From NORP23 sp050302475 (lineage in GTDB: Bacteria > Pseudomonadota > Alphaproteobacteria > Rhodobacterales > Rhodobacteraceae), in the NCBI GenBank assembly GCA_050302475.1, contig JBNLBF010000005.1:84397-148396 (forward strand): a stretch of DNA of 64,000 nt, given 5' to 3'. The stretch's first letter is position 1; the number at the start of each line of letters is the position of its first letter. The position numbers and the translations under genes were made by a program. The notes under the pieces were generated by a model, which saw only the letters and a program-made list of their open reading frames with translations, searched no databases and was not told the origin of the DNA. Below, piece by piece: positions 1-8,122 of the stretch.

Positions 1-1
1 C

Positions 2-415
2 GGTGTTGAAATGTTCCGCAAACTGCTTGATCGTGGTGAAGCTGGCGACAACGTTGGTGTTCTGCTGCGTGGTATCGACCGTGATGCGGTTGAGCGTGGT
101 CAGGTTCTGGTTAAGCCGGGTTCGGTTACACCGCACACCAAATTCGAGTGCCAGGTTTACATCCTGACCAAAGAAGAAGGTGGCCGTCATACGCCGTTCT
201 TCAAAAACTACCGTCCGCAGTTCTACTTCCGTACGACCGACGTGACCGGTACGGTTGAGCTGCCGGAAGGCACCGAAATGGTGATGCCGGGCGACAACCT
301 GAAGTTCAACGTTGAGCTGATCGCACCGATCGCAATGGAAGAAAACCTGCGCTTCGCTATCCGCGAAGGTGGCCGTACCGTCGGTTCGGGTGTTGTTTCC
401 AAAATCATCGAGTAA
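2..415 (+). CDS. tuf: Elongation factor Tu, C-terminal part (truncated by window edge)
   Basis: EF-Tu carries aminoacyl-tRNA to the ribosome as a GTP-bound complex in the cytoplasm. Only the last 137 codons or so are visible, starting GVEMFRKLLD, so the GTPase domain lies outside the window. What remains is most of domain 2 (RGQVLVKPGSVTPHTKFE) and all of domain 3 (GGRHTPFFKNYRPQFYFRTTDVTG and the terminal FAIREGGRTVGSGVV), nearly identical to the E. coli protein. The ATG at 11 is an internal methionine, not a start. A hairpin follows the stop and rpsJ is 81 bp downstream, the usual str-S10 junction. Confidence 0.97.
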   Translation, partial: GVEMFRKLLDRGEAGDNVGVLLRGIDRDAVERGQVLVKPGSVTPHTKFECQVYILTKEEGGRHTPFFKNYRPQFYFRTTDVTGTVELPEGTEMVMPGDNLKFNVELIAPIAMEENLRFAIREGGRTVGSGVVSKIIE

Positions 416-435
416 TCGGTGACGCACTAACCCCT

Positions 436-470
436 GTGACCGGGCGAAAATCCCGGTCACAATCATTTTT
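436..470 (+). terminator. Hairpin terminator or attenuator between tuf and rpsJ
   Basis: A perfect 9-bp stem (GTGACCGGG at 436-444 with CCCGGTCAC at 452-460) is followed by AATCATTTTT. It looks intrinsic. Only 26 bp separate the T-tract from rpsJ and no promoter is visible there, so it may only partly terminate tuf transcription, with S10 fed by read-through. Confidence 0.6.
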
Positions 471-496
471 AACCTGCAGCCACAGAGGCACCTAAA

Positions 497-805
497 ATGC
501 AGAGTCAAAATATACGCATTCGGCTAAAGGCCTTCGATTACCGCGTACTGGATGCCAGCACGCAGGAGATCGTTTCGACGGCCAAACGGACCGGCGCCAG
601 CGTTCGCGGCCCGATCCCGCTGCCGAACAAAATTGAGAAGTTCACGGTTCTTCGTGGCCCGCATATCGACAAAAAGTCGCGCGAGCAGTTCGAGATCCGG
701 ACGCATAAGCGTCTGTTGGACATCGTGGACCCGACACCGCAAACGGTGGACGCGCTGATGAAGCTCGACCTCGCTGCCGGTGTTGACGTCGAAATCAAAC
801 TCTAA
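497..805 (+). CDS. rpsJ: 30S ribosomal protein S10
   Basis: S10 is a 30S head protein that also acts as NusE in transcription antitermination. The 102-residue length is standard and the signature SREQFEIRTHKRLLDI is intact, with the extended loop reading TGASVRGPIPLPNKIEKFTVL. The AGAGGCACC stretch upstream is a weak ribosome-binding site. It is first gene of the S10 segment and lies 12 bp before rplC, so the two are surely co-transcribed. Confidence 0.98.
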   Translation: MQSQNIRIRLKAFDYRVLDASTQEIVSTAKRTGASVRGPIPLPNKIEKFTVLRGPHIDKKSREQFEIRTHKRLLDIVDPTPQTVDALMKLDLAAGVDVEIKL

Positions 806-817
806 GGGGGCAAAGAA

Positions 818-1675
818 ATGCGTTCTGGAGTTATCGCGAAAAAACTGGGGATGACCCGGTTATTCATGGATGATGGCCGGCAAGTGCCCGTCACCGTCCT
901 GCAAATGGAAAATGTTCAGGTTGTTGCACAGCGCACTGCCGAGCGTGACGGATATTCCGCCGTTCAGTTGGGTGCCGGTGCGGCCAAAGCCAAACGGACC
1001 AGCCAGTCCATGCGTGGTCACTTCGCAGCTGCGAAAGTTGAACCGAAGCGCAAGATTGCAGAATTCCGTGTTGCACCGGAGAATATGATCGCCGTGGGTG
1101 AGGAAATAACCGCTGATCATTACTTCGCCGGGCAATATGTCGACATTTCCGGGACATCTATCGGTAAAGGTTTTGCCGGTGCGATGAAACGGCACAATTT
1201 CGGTGGTTTGCGCGCGTCGCACGGTGTGTCGATCTCGCACCGTTCGCACGGCTCCACCGGTCAGTGTCAGGACCCTGGTCGTGTCTTCAAAGGCAAGAAA
1301 ATGGCCGGTCACATGGGTGCAGCCCGCGTTACCACGCAGAACCTCGAAGTTGTCAAAACCGACGCTGATCGTGGTCTGATCATGGTGAAAGGTGCCGTTC
1401 CCGGTTCCAAAGGTGGTTGGGTAACCATCAAGGATGCCGTGAAAAAAGCGACCCCTGAAAACGTGATCCTGCCCGCAGCATTGCGGTCCGCCGCCGAAGA
1501 GGCTGCGAAAGCTGCCGAAGCTGCTGCCGAAGCCGCCGAAGCCGAAGCCAAAGCCGCTGAAGAAGCTGCTGCAGCTGAAGCCGCCGCTGCCGAGGAAGCC
1601 GCACTGAAAGAAGCCGAAGCATCGATCGAAGCCGATCAGGCTGATGATGCAGCCCCAGAAGGAGACGAGAAATGA
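818..1675 (+). CDS. rplC: 50S ribosomal protein L3 with a long Ala/Glu-rich tail
   Basis: L3 is an early-assembly 23S rRNA-binding protein near the peptidyl transferase centre. Residues 1 to about 215 are a complete L3, including the loop SHGSTGQCQDPGRVFKGKKM, whose first glutamine (Q149) matches the residue methylated by PrmB in E. coli. Residues 225-285 are extra: about 60 residues almost entirely Ala, Glu and Lys ending in an acidic DDAAPEGDEK, predicted helical. Typical bacterial L3 is about 209 residues, this one 285. The stop overlaps the rplD start (ATGA), implying translational coupling. Confidence 0.97.
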   Translation: MRSGVIAKKLGMTRLFMDDGRQVPVTVLQMENVQVVAQRTAERDGYSAVQLGAGAAKAKRTSQSMRGHFAAAKVEPKRKIAEFRVAPENMIAVGEEITADHYFAGQYVDISGTSIGKGFAGAMKRHNFGGLRASHGVSISHRSHGSTGQCQDPGRVFKGKKMAGHMGAARVTTQNLEVVKTDADRGLIMVKGAVPGSKGGWVTIKDAVKKATPENVILPAALRSAAEEAAKAAEAAAEAAEAEAKAAEEAAAAEAAAAEEAALKEAEASIEADQADDAAPEGDEK

Positions 1676-2292
1676 AAGCTGATGTAATCAAGCTCGACTC
1701 CAAAAAGGCCGGCTCGATCGACCTGTCGGATGACGTGTTTGGCCTGGAGCCACGCGCAGACATCCTGCAGCGTGTTGTGCGCTGGCAGCTTGCCAAGCGT
1801 CAGGCGGGGACTCACAAAGTGAAAACCCGTTCGGAGACCAGCTATTCGACCAAGAAGATCTATCGCCAGAAGGGCACCGGCGGCGCACGCCACGGGTCCC
1901 GGAATGCACCGATCTTCCGCAAGGGTGGCGTTTACAAAGGTCCGACCCCGCGCAGCCATGCGCATGATCTGACCAAAAAGTTCCGCGCTCTGGGTCTGAA
2001 GCATGCTCTGTCGGCAAAGCAGGCCTCCGGTGATCTGATCATCGTAGACGCTGCTGATCTGAAGGACGGCAAAACCAAGGCACTCGCCGCTGCGATCAAA
2101 TCGCTTGGCATCAAGAAAGCCTTGTTTATCGATGGCGCTGAAGTGAACGAGAATTTCGCTCTCGCTGCCCGCAACATTGACGGTATCGACATCCTGCCGA
2201 GCATGGGGGCCAATGTCTATGACATCCTGCGCCGCGACAAGCTCGTCCTGACCAAAGCTGCCGTCGAAGCCCTGGAGGCGCGTCTGTCATGA
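1672..2292 (+). CDS. rplD: 50S ribosomal protein L4
   Basis: L4 binds 23S rRNA and its loop lines the exit tunnel; in E. coli it also represses the S10 operon. The tunnel loop is visible at about residues 45-85 (SETSYSTKKIYRQKGTGGAR followed by HGSRNAPIFRKGGV). Length 206 is normal. It starts inside the rplC stop and ends inside the rplW start, so rplC-rplD-rplW form a chain of 4-bp overlaps. Whether the E. coli type of L4 feedback operates here cannot be told; no matching leader upstream of rpsJ was recognised. Confidence 0.98.
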   Translation: MKADVIKLDSKKAGSIDLSDDVFGLEPRADILQRVVRWQLAKRQAGTHKVKTRSETSYSTKKIYRQKGTGGARHGSRNAPIFRKGGVYKGPTPRSHAHDLTKKFRALGLKHALSAKQASGDLIIVDAADLKDGKTKALAAAIKSLGIKKALFIDGAEVNENFALAARNIDGIDILPSMGANVYDILRRDKLVLTKAAVEALEARLS

Positions 2293-2585
2293 GCACCAAA
2301 GCTGAACAATATGACGTGATCCGCAAGCCGATCATCACCGAGAAAGCCACTATGGCGTCGGAATCCAACGCTGTTGTTTTCGAGGTCGCCATGGAGGCCA
2401 ACAAGCCGCAGATCAAAGAGGCCGTCGAAAGCCTGTTTGGTGTGAAGGTGAAAGCCGTCAACACGACGATCACCAAAGGTAAGGTTAAACGCTTCCGCGG
2501 TCAGCTTGGCAAACGCGCCGATGTGAAAAAGGCTTATGTGACGCTCGAAGAGGGTAACACCATCGACGTGACCACCGGTCTCTGA
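2289..2585 (+). CDS. rplW: 50S ribosomal protein L23
   Basis: L23 sits at the tunnel exit and docks trigger factor and SRP. The 98-residue protein has the usual start (YDVIRKPIITEKATMASES) and the RNA-binding part VNTTITKGKVKRFRGQLGKRADVKKAYVTL, written here as two adjoining stretches. It overlaps rplD by 4 bp. In most bacteria rplB follows directly; here a terminator follows and rplB comes only 4.7 kb later. Confidence 0.97.
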   Translation: MSTKAEQYDVIRKPIITEKATMASESNAVVFEVAMEANKPQIKEAVESLFGVKVKAVNTTITKGKVKRFRGQLGKRADVKKAYVTLEEGNTIDVTTGL

Positions 2586-2622
2586 TCACGGTGCGTGCAA
2601 GACACGCGTCTATAGAAATTGG

Positions 2623-2655
2623 AAACCCCGGCCAGATGTGCCGGGGTTTTTGCTT
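2623..2655 (+). terminator. Terminator after rplW, probably bidirectional
   Basis: AAACCCCGG (2623-2631) pairs with CCGGGGTTT (2641-2649) around a 9-nt loop, followed by further T residues. The A-tract on the 5' side would let it act on the opposite strand as well, where the kinase gene ends at 2709. It closes the first ribosomal segment before the cargo. Confidence 0.8.
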
Positions 2656-2708
2656 ATAGCGTTCTCAGCAAGTGGCCAGGGGCGCTGCGCACATCTCTTA
2701 ACGCTCTA

Positions 2709-3197
2709 TCAAGTCGATTTCGAGAGAATCTCGTCGACCACATGGGACAAATTTGCGGTTGCATCAATTCTGATCGCGTCTTGGGGAATATCTTCTTCTG
2801 TTGCATGCAAATGTAATATCTTCGCCTGCTCTTCCGGCTTTCCGCCAAATTCGTCATCAGCGCGTGTTTCCAATCGTTGCTTCAGACTTTTCGCATCAAC
2901 TGTCAGCACAAACACCTTGTCGAACAGTTCGATAAATCGGTTAAAATTCCGCGACCCACCGCAGAAATATGTCATAGGTTCAGAGTGATCACTCGCCAGC
3001 GCACGAACCTTGGCTTCGTTCCAGACGTGATGTTCATGGGCGGCACCCTCCAGCGGTTCCCCGGTTTCCGGATCCCCCTGATAGGCAAGCGCACGATCTC
3101 CATGGATTGCGTGATAGCCCCGACGCAGCAGTTCGTCACAGACCGAGGTTTTTCCCGTCCCGGACACCCCTTCAATCAAGAAGTTCCTGATCCCCAT
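2709..3197 (-). CDS. P-loop ATPase / nucleoside-kinase-like protein
   Basis: A 162-residue single-domain P-loop protein. The Walker A motif GVSGTGKTS lies at about residues 10-18 and the overall pattern (HGDRALAYQGDP, then FIELFDKVFVLTVDAKSLKQRL) fits the AAA_18/small-molecule kinase group, in which one substrate is phosphorylated from ATP. The substrate is unknown. It begins 4 bp after the AraC gene on the same strand, almost certainly in one operon. The spacing of the AAGGA box to the ATG is unusually short, suggesting coupled translation from the AraC gene. Confidence 0.75.
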   Translation of the reverse strand: MGIRNFLIEGVSGTGKTSVCDELLRRGYHAIHGDRALAYQGDPETGEPLEGAAHEHHVWNEAKVRALASDHSEPMTYFCGGSRNFNRFIELFDKVFVLTVDAKSLKQRLETRADDEFGGKPEEQAKILHLHATEEDIPQDAIRIDATANLSHVVDEILSKST

Positions 3198-3201
3198 TTC
3201 C

Positions 3202-4077
3202 TTATGCCGTCAGCATGAGGTCTTTGGCGTCCCGGCTGGGCGGCAGCCCGAATTTCCGGCTGTAATCGCGGCTGAAATGCGTCGGGCTCTCATAGCCAAC
3301 GGCGAATGCGGCTTCCGATACGGCTGATCCCTGACTGAGTATGTTCCGCGCTTCAATCAGACGCAGGTCTTTCTGATAGGTTAGCGGCGTCGTCCCTGTC
3401 ACTGATTTAAAATGCTCGTGAAAAGACGACGCGCTCATCCCGGCGGTTCGTGCCAGATCGGCGACACTCAGGGTCGAACGGAACTCTGCCCGCATCTGTT
3501 GGATGGCCTTCGCAATACGGCTGGCGTGGCTGTCAGCCACCAGCAGATTCCGCAGCATCCGTCCCATTGGCGATAGCAGCAGCCGGTAATGGATTTCCCG
3601 CAGGATCGAAGGACCGAGCACCTTTGCGTCCAGCGGATTGTCCTGCAATTCAAGGTAGCGCACCAGCGGGGCCATCCAGGCTTCGTCAATCCTGCCGACG
3701 GACAGGGAACGGGTGTCGGCATCGGCAAGAGGGACATCCGCAACCTGATCATAGAGGCCGCGCATCACCCCAAGGTTCAGCGACAGGATCACCGCAAGGT
3801 AAGGTTCGGTCCGGCTCGCCTGCAAAATCTGCGACACCACAGGCAGATCATGGCTGACCAGCAGTACATCTCCAGGTGTCAGGGTCACCGTCTGATCCCC
3901 GATCGAGGTTACCTTGCTCCCTTGCAAGATAAGGCACATGACGGGCTCATATACGGACCCTTCAAGACGACTTGGCGCATCACGGCGGAGGATTGAGAGG
4001 CCCGGCAGCCCTGACGTCTCCGACCGTATCTGCGCGTGAAAGCGTTCTGAAAGCGTTATTAAATATGGAAAATCCAT
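3202..4077 (-). CDS. AraC-family transcriptional regulator
   Basis: A 291-residue regulator. The N-terminal half resembles the AraC_N (type II cupin-like) sensor domain with VYEPVMCLILQGSK, and the C-terminal half from about residue 187 holds two helix-turn-helix motifs (LSVADLARTAGMSASSFHEH and VSEAAFAVGYESPTHFSRDY). A GAGGAG box precedes the ATG. It is divergent from the short-chain dehydrogenase gene at 4235, with 157 bp between them, so the dehydrogenase is the likely target. The ligand is unknown. Confidence 0.9.
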   Translation of the reverse strand: MDFPYLITLSERFHAQIRSETSGLPGLSILRRDAPSRLEGSVYEPVMCLILQGSKVTSIGDQTVTLTPGDVLLVSHDLPVVSQILQASRTEPYLAVILSLNLGVMRGLYDQVADVPLADADTRSLSVGRIDEAWMAPLVRYLELQDNPLDAKVLGPSILREIHYRLLLSPMGRMLRNLLVADSHASRIAKAIQQMRAEFRSTLSVADLARTAGMSASSFHEHFKSVTGTTPLTYQKDLRLIEARNILSQGSAVSEAAFAVGYESPTHFSRDYSRKFGLPPSRDAKDLMLTA

Positions 4078-4234
4078 CGAAATCTCCTCGTCATACTTGG
4101 TAACAGATCAAACGCGCGGTTTCATCCAAATTTCCTCTCTTTCGGAGGATCAGGCAGACATGGCGGAGGATGTGGCAGGCAACGAGCCCCAATGACCGCT
4201 ATTTGCTCCTTACACAGCAACAAAAGGGGCGCTT
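4078..4234. promoter_or_regulatory. Divergent intergenic region between araC-type regulator and SDR gene
   Basis: This 157-bp gap must hold the promoters of both divergent genes and probably the AraC-type operator. It contains ribosome-binding sites for each gene at its two ends (CTCCTC on the left, AAGGGG at 4224-4229). No convincing palindrome or consensus promoter pair was identified by eye. Confidence 0.45.
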
Positions 4235-5134
4235 ATGTCTTCTCTTCAAAACCAATTTCCAAATATTACCGAACGTCACACCGTTTATGACGCGATTGAT
4301 CCGACGACGACATTAAAGGGCAGTATGACCGACAAGGTCGTTTTCATCGCCGGGGCGTCGCGCGGAATCGGACAGATGACGGCGGTGGCTTTCGCGCAGG
4401 CCGGCGCGAAGGCTGTCTATATCACAGCCCGCAACGAACAGGCGTTGCAGGACACGCTAGCCAAGGTTCACGCCGCCAACCCCGACACGCAATGCGCCTA
4501 TCGGGTCTGTGACGTTACCAAAGCGGCGGACGTCGACGCCGCTGTTGCCGATTGTGTCGCCCAGTTCGGTGGTATCGACGTCGCGGATGCGAATGCTGGC
4601 TATATTGGCCCATGGGTGAAAATCGCCGAAAGCGACCCGGACGGCTGGTGGTGGAACTGGGAGGTGAACGTCCGCGGCGCTTACCACGTGATCCGCTACA
4701 CGCTGCCCCACCTGATCGACAGTGCCAAACGTTGGAAGGCAAAGGGCGGAAGTGGCGGGCATCTGACCCTGCTATCCTCAATCGGGGCGCAATATCTGAT
4801 GCCGGGGGCGTCGGATTATCAGACCGCCAAACATGCCATCAATCGCCTTTGCGAGTTTGTGCAAACGGATCATGGCGCGGATGGGATCAAGTGTTATGCT
4901 ATCCACCCGGGCGGCGTGGCGACAGAACTCGGCCGCGCCATGCCGGACCACATGCACGACTATCTGATTGACGCGCCGGAGCTGGCGGCGGCCTTTGTGG
5001 TCTGGCTGAGCTCGGGCGAGGCGGACTGGGCCAAAGGGCGGTATCTAAGCGCCACTTGGGATGTGCCGGAACTGGCGGACATTAAGGATGATATTCTTGA
5101 AAATGATCTGATGGTAAATCGGCTTCGCGCGTAA
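4235..5134 (+). CDS. Short-chain dehydrogenase/reductase
   Basis: A 299-residue SDR that oxidises or reduces an unknown alcohol/carbonyl using NAD(P). The cofactor motif AGASRGIG lies at residues 39-46, the catalytic set is Ser181/182, Tyr195 and Lys199 (YQTAK), and DANAG replaces the usual NNAG. A leader of about 30 residues precedes the Rossmann fold, longer than in classical SDRs; ATG codons nearer the fold exist at 4325. AAGGGG five bases before 4235 supports the first start. Probably controlled by the divergent AraC-type gene. Confidence 0.88.
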   Translation: MSSLQNQFPNITERHTVYDAIDPTTTLKGSMTDKVVFIAGASRGIGQMTAVAFAQAGAKAVYITARNEQALQDTLAKVHAANPDTQCAYRVCDVTKAADVDAAVADCVAQFGGIDVADANAGYIGPWVKIAESDPDGWWWNWEVNVRGAYHVIRYTLPHLIDSAKRWKAKGGSGGHLTLLSSIGAQYLMPGASDYQTAKHAINRLCEFVQTDHGADGIKCYAIHPGGVATELGRAMPDHMHDYLIDAPELAAAFVVWLSSGEADWAKGRYLSATWDVPELADIKDDILENDLMVNRLRA

Positions 5135-5146
5135 AATGCCAACAGC

Positions 5147-5173
5147 CCCCCGCCTCGGCGGGGGTCTTTTTCG
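5147..5173 (+). terminator. Terminator after SDR gene
   Basis: CCCCCGC (5147-5153) pairs with GCGGGGG (5158-5164) around a CTCG loop and is followed by TCTTTTTCG, a typical intrinsic terminator 12 bp after the stop. Confidence 0.8.
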
Positions 5174-5223
5174 TTGGCAGGTTCTGCCTCGCCCGTTAGT
5201 GTCCCCCGAAAACGGAGGGGATC

Positions 5224-6204
5224 ATGGCACATATTGTTATCATCGGTGGCAGCGGGCATGTCGGGACGTATCTGGTGCCGCAACTGATCGCGCGGGGGGA
5301 TCGGGTGACGAATGTCAGCCGCGGGGAGTCGCAGCCCTATATCCCTGATCCGGCGTGGGCGCAGGTGGAAACCCTGAAACTGGATCGGACCGAGGCTGAG
5401 GCGAACGGAACCTTTGCCAGTACCATCGCTGATCTGAACGCTGATATTGTCATCGATATGGTTTCTTTCGAACTGTCCAGCACGCGGCAGCTGGTTAATG
5501 CATTGCGGGGCAAGGTAGAACAGTTCATTCATTGCTCGACCATTTGGGTTTACGGCAAAAACGCTGCCGTTCCGGCGACCGAGGACGATCCGATGGACAC
5601 GTTCGGCGAATACGGCACCAAGAAAGCCGAGATCGAGGCGTGGTTGCTGGCCGACGCCCGCCGCACCGGTTTCCCGGCGACCATTTTCCGCCCCGGCCAC
5701 ATTGTCGGTCCCGGCTGGCTGTGCATCAATCCGGTTGCCAACGCCGACCCGTCCGTGTTCAGCACCATCGCACGGGGTGAGGCATTGGCGATCCCAAATC
5801 TGGGACTGGAGACAGTGCATCACGTCCACGCCGCCGACCTTGCGCAGATGATCCTGTGCATGATGGCAAACCGCACAGCGGCGAGTGGGGAGGCGTTTAA
5901 CGCGGTGTCCGCTCAGGCGCTGAACCTCAAAGGATTTGCCGAGGGGATGTATCGCTGGTTCGGGCATGAACCAAACCTGACCTTCCAGCCGTTCGATGAG
6001 TGGGCAAAAGGACAGGATGCCGAACAGGCCGACGTTACGTGGCAACATATGTCGCGTAGCTCGTGTTTTTCGATAGACAAGGCACGGTCGCGGTTGGGGT
6101 ATAGTCCACGCTATTCCAGCCTTGAGGCGGTGAAGGAGGCGGTTACGGTCCTGATCGAACGAGGCGAGGTGGAAGCACCACCGAATTGGCCGGGCAAGTC
6201 CTAA
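5224..6204 (+). CDS. NAD-dependent epimerase/dehydratase-like protein
   Basis: A 326-residue extended-SDR protein. It shows the N-terminal GGSGHVG nucleotide-binding motif (residues 8-14) and the catalytic YxxxK (Tyr130, Lys134), followed by FRPGHIVGPG, typical of NAD(P)-dependent sugar epimerases and reductases. The substrate is not evident. GGAGGGG lies four bases before the ATG. Its stop codon overlaps the stop of the convergent CPBP gene by 3 bp, so no terminator fits between them. Confidence 0.85.
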   Translation: MAHIVIIGGSGHVGTYLVPQLIARGDRVTNVSRGESQPYIPDPAWAQVETLKLDRTEAEANGTFASTIADLNADIVIDMVSFELSSTRQLVNALRGKVEQFIHCSTIWVYGKNAAVPATEDDPMDTFGEYGTKKAEIEAWLLADARRTGFPATIFRPGHIVGPGWLCINPVANADPSVFSTIARGEALAIPNLGLETVHHVHAADLAQMILCMMANRTAASGEAFNAVSAQALNLKGFAEGMYRWFGHEPNLTFQPFDEWAKGQDAEQADVTWQHMSRSSCFSIDKARSRLGYSPRYSSLEAVKEAVTVLIERGEVEAPPNWPGKS

Positions 6205-7025
6205 TCGGGGTTTGCGTTCCGGGACAGCCTTGAGGGTCCAAACAGGACCACGACCAGCAGAACAACAGTCACCATTAGGAAGAAATAGGTCTGCCCGCCG
6301 ATATCGTCCTCTAAGGTCGTGAAGATGTAATTCGCCCAGTTGAAGGAGGTATGCATCAGCATCACCGCAAACAGGCTTTGCCCCGTGTTATTGTAGACCC
6401 AGGTCAGCAGCACAGCGAGCAGAACGGTTGACCCGAGCAGACCCCATACGGGTTGATTGTAATAGATTTCTTCGCGCGGGATGTAGAACAACGGCGCGTG
6501 CCACAGCCCCCAAAGCAGCCCGACGATGATACTGGCCCCAAGTGCCCCCATTCGCCCCTTTTGCAGGGTATGGGTAGCTGTTCCGCGCCAACCCGCTTCC
6601 TCCTGTAGCGGGCCGCCAAGGAAGAATATCCAGATGAAGGAGACTGGGATGGCGATGGGATTTTCGAACACCTCGGACACTGGCAGCTCCGCCCCGCGAA
6701 GTTGTGCGATCCAGCCAGACAGCCAGATGATAGCGGGGATCAGCGCAAGGCTTATCACATACCAGCGCAGGCCGAATTTGACCCGCGTCATGCGGCGGAA
6801 CAGATCACGAAGACCCGTCCACCCCGATGCGATCAAGGCCGTGACAATCGCCGCAATCAGCGGTCCCCATGCCCCAGGGTTATTTTCGCTCAGGTAAGTA
6901 TAAAGGCTTGTGGGAAGGGTCAGATATCCGCTTTCTGCAAGCGCAAGGGGCATCCAGAATGCCCACGCAAAGGCAAAGGCAATGACATAGAAGAGTATGA
7001 GATTGGGCGCTAAATGCCGTGTCAT
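6201..7025 (-). CDS. CPBP-family intramembrane metalloprotease (ABI/Rce1-like)
   Basis: A 274-residue membrane protein with about seven to eight hydrophobic segments. The CPBP signature EEAGWR (residues 142-147) and the later WHAPLF with His176 are the expected catalytic Glu and metal-binding His positions. Members cleave membrane-associated substrates or modify bacteriocin sensitivity; the substrate here is unknown. It is transcribed away from rplB; the 254-bp gap between them holds an FNR-type palindrome that could serve either gene. Confidence 0.88.
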   Translation of the reverse strand: MTRHLAPNLILFYVIAFAFAWAFWMPLALAESGYLTLPTSLYTYLSENNPGAWGPLIAAIVTALIASGWTGLRDLFRRMTRVKFGLRWYVISLALIPAIIWLSGWIAQLRGAELPVSEVFENPIAIPVSFIWIFFLGGPLQEEAGWRGTATHTLQKGRMGALGASIIVGLLWGLWHAPLFYIPREEIYYNQPVWGLLGSTVLLAVLLTWVYNNTGQSLFAVMLMHTSFNWANYIFTTLEDDIGGQTYFFLMVTVVLLVVVLFGPSRLSRNANPD

Positions 7026-7087
7026 CTGACCCTCAGGTGAATGAGCTCTATTCCGGATCAGTCTGATGGCACCACCCGCGCCTCGCC

Positions 7088-7101
7088 TTGATCCCGATCA
7101 A
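7088..7101. promoter_or_regulatory. FNR/FnrL/FixK-type box (TTGAT-N4-ATCAA)
   Basis: TTGATCCCGATCAA is a perfect match to the alphaproteobacterial anaerobox TTGAT-NNNN-ATCAA. It lies between the divergent CPBP gene (start 7025) and rplB (start 7280). Its centre is about 75 bp upstream of a transcription start predicted from a TATAGA box at 7160-7165, and about 70 bp upstream of the CPBP start codon. The palindrome is direct observation; binding by an FNR-type protein is inferred. Confidence 0.65.
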
Positions 7102-7159
7102 GGGCAATCAACAGGGGGTAAAATGATCCAATAAATATGGGCGAAATCTGCCTCTCGGC

Positions 7160-7165
7160 TATAGA
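7160..7165 (+). promoter_or_regulatory. Possible -10 element of rplB
   Basis: TATAGA at 7160-7165 is the best -10 candidate upstream of rplB; no good -35 lies 16-18 bp before it. A GC-rich hairpin (GGCC...GGCC, about 7203-7226) lies in the resulting leader of roughly 105 nt. Confidence 0.3.
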
Positions 7166-7279
7166 CACCCCATCCCATCCCTGATACATCGCCCCAGTCT
7201 TTCGGCCTCGGATTCGCTCCGGGGCCGCTCGACTTTTCTAAAACGGGATGAAAATCCCCTCATAACGGAAGACAGCAAG

Positions 7280-8119
7280 ATGGCTCTTAAGTCGTATAAA
7301 CCGACGACGCCAGGCCAGCGTGGGCTGGTTCTGATCGACCGTTCGGAGCTTTGGAAAGGTCGCCCCGTTAAATCTCTCACCGAGGGTTTGACGAAAAAGG
7401 GCGGTCGGAACAATACCGGGCGGATCACCATGCGTCGCAAAGGCGGGGGCGCGAAACGCCTCTACCGCATCGTTGATTTCAAACGGAACAAGTTTGACGT
7501 TCCGGCCACCGTGGAACGGATCGAATATGACCCGAACCGCACCGCATTCATCGCCCTGATCAAATATCAGGATGGCGAGCAGGCCTACATCCTCGCACCG
7601 CAGCGTCTGGCTGTTGGTGACACGGTTGTGGCCTCGGCCAAAGCCGACATCAAACCGGGTAACGCGATGCCGTTCTCGGGCATGCCAATCGGGACAATCA
7701 TTCACAACATCGAACTCAAAGCGGGCAAAGGCGGCCAGATCGCTCGCTCCGCTGGCACATATGCGCAGTTCGTTGGTCGTGACGGTGGTTACGCACAGAT
7801 CCGCCTCTCCTCCGGAGAGCTGCGTCTGGTCCGTCAGGAATGTATGGCAACTGTTGGCGCCGTATCGAACCCCGATCATTCGAACCAGAACCTCGGTAAA
7901 GCCGGTCGTAACCGCCACAAAGGTATCCGCCCGTCGGTCCGTGGTGTGGTTATGAACCCGATCGATCACCCGCATGGTGGTGGTGAAGGCCGGACCTCCG
8001 GTGGTCGTCACCCGGTTACGCCTTGGGGCAAACCAACCAAGGGTGCGAAAACTCGTTCGAACAAGACAACGGATAAATACATCCTGCGTTCCCGCCACGC
8101 TAAGAAGAAGGGACGTTAA
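7280..8119 (+). CDS. rplB: 50S ribosomal protein L2
   Basis: L2 is needed for subunit association and peptidyl transfer. All 279 residues are present, with the central RNA-binding region and the hallmark MNPIDHPHGGGEGRTSGGRH and TPWGKPTKGAKTRSNK. It restarts the S10 gene order after cargo 1, with rpsS only 3 bp downstream. The canonical neighbour rplW is 4.7 kb upstream, so this segment needs its own promoter. Confidence 0.98.
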   Translation: MALKSYKPTTPGQRGLVLIDRSELWKGRPVKSLTEGLTKKGGRNNTGRITMRRKGGGAKRLYRIVDFKRNKFDVPATVERIEYDPNRTAFIALIKYQDGEQAYILAPQRLAVGDTVVASAKADIKPGNAMPFSGMPIGTIIHNIELKAGKGGQIARSAGTYAQFVGRDGGYAQIRLSSGELRLVRQECMATVGAVSNPDHSNQNLGKAGRNRHKGIRPSVRGVVMNPIDHPHGGGEGRTSGGRHPVTPWGKPTKGAKTRSNKTTDKYILRSRHAKKKGR

Positions 8120-8122
8120 GAT

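Noticed and set aside
4960..6048. 362-codon minus-strand open frame across the SDR and epimerase genes
   Set aside because: Overlaps two well supported plus-strand genes and reads through a terminator hairpin; product not protein-like.
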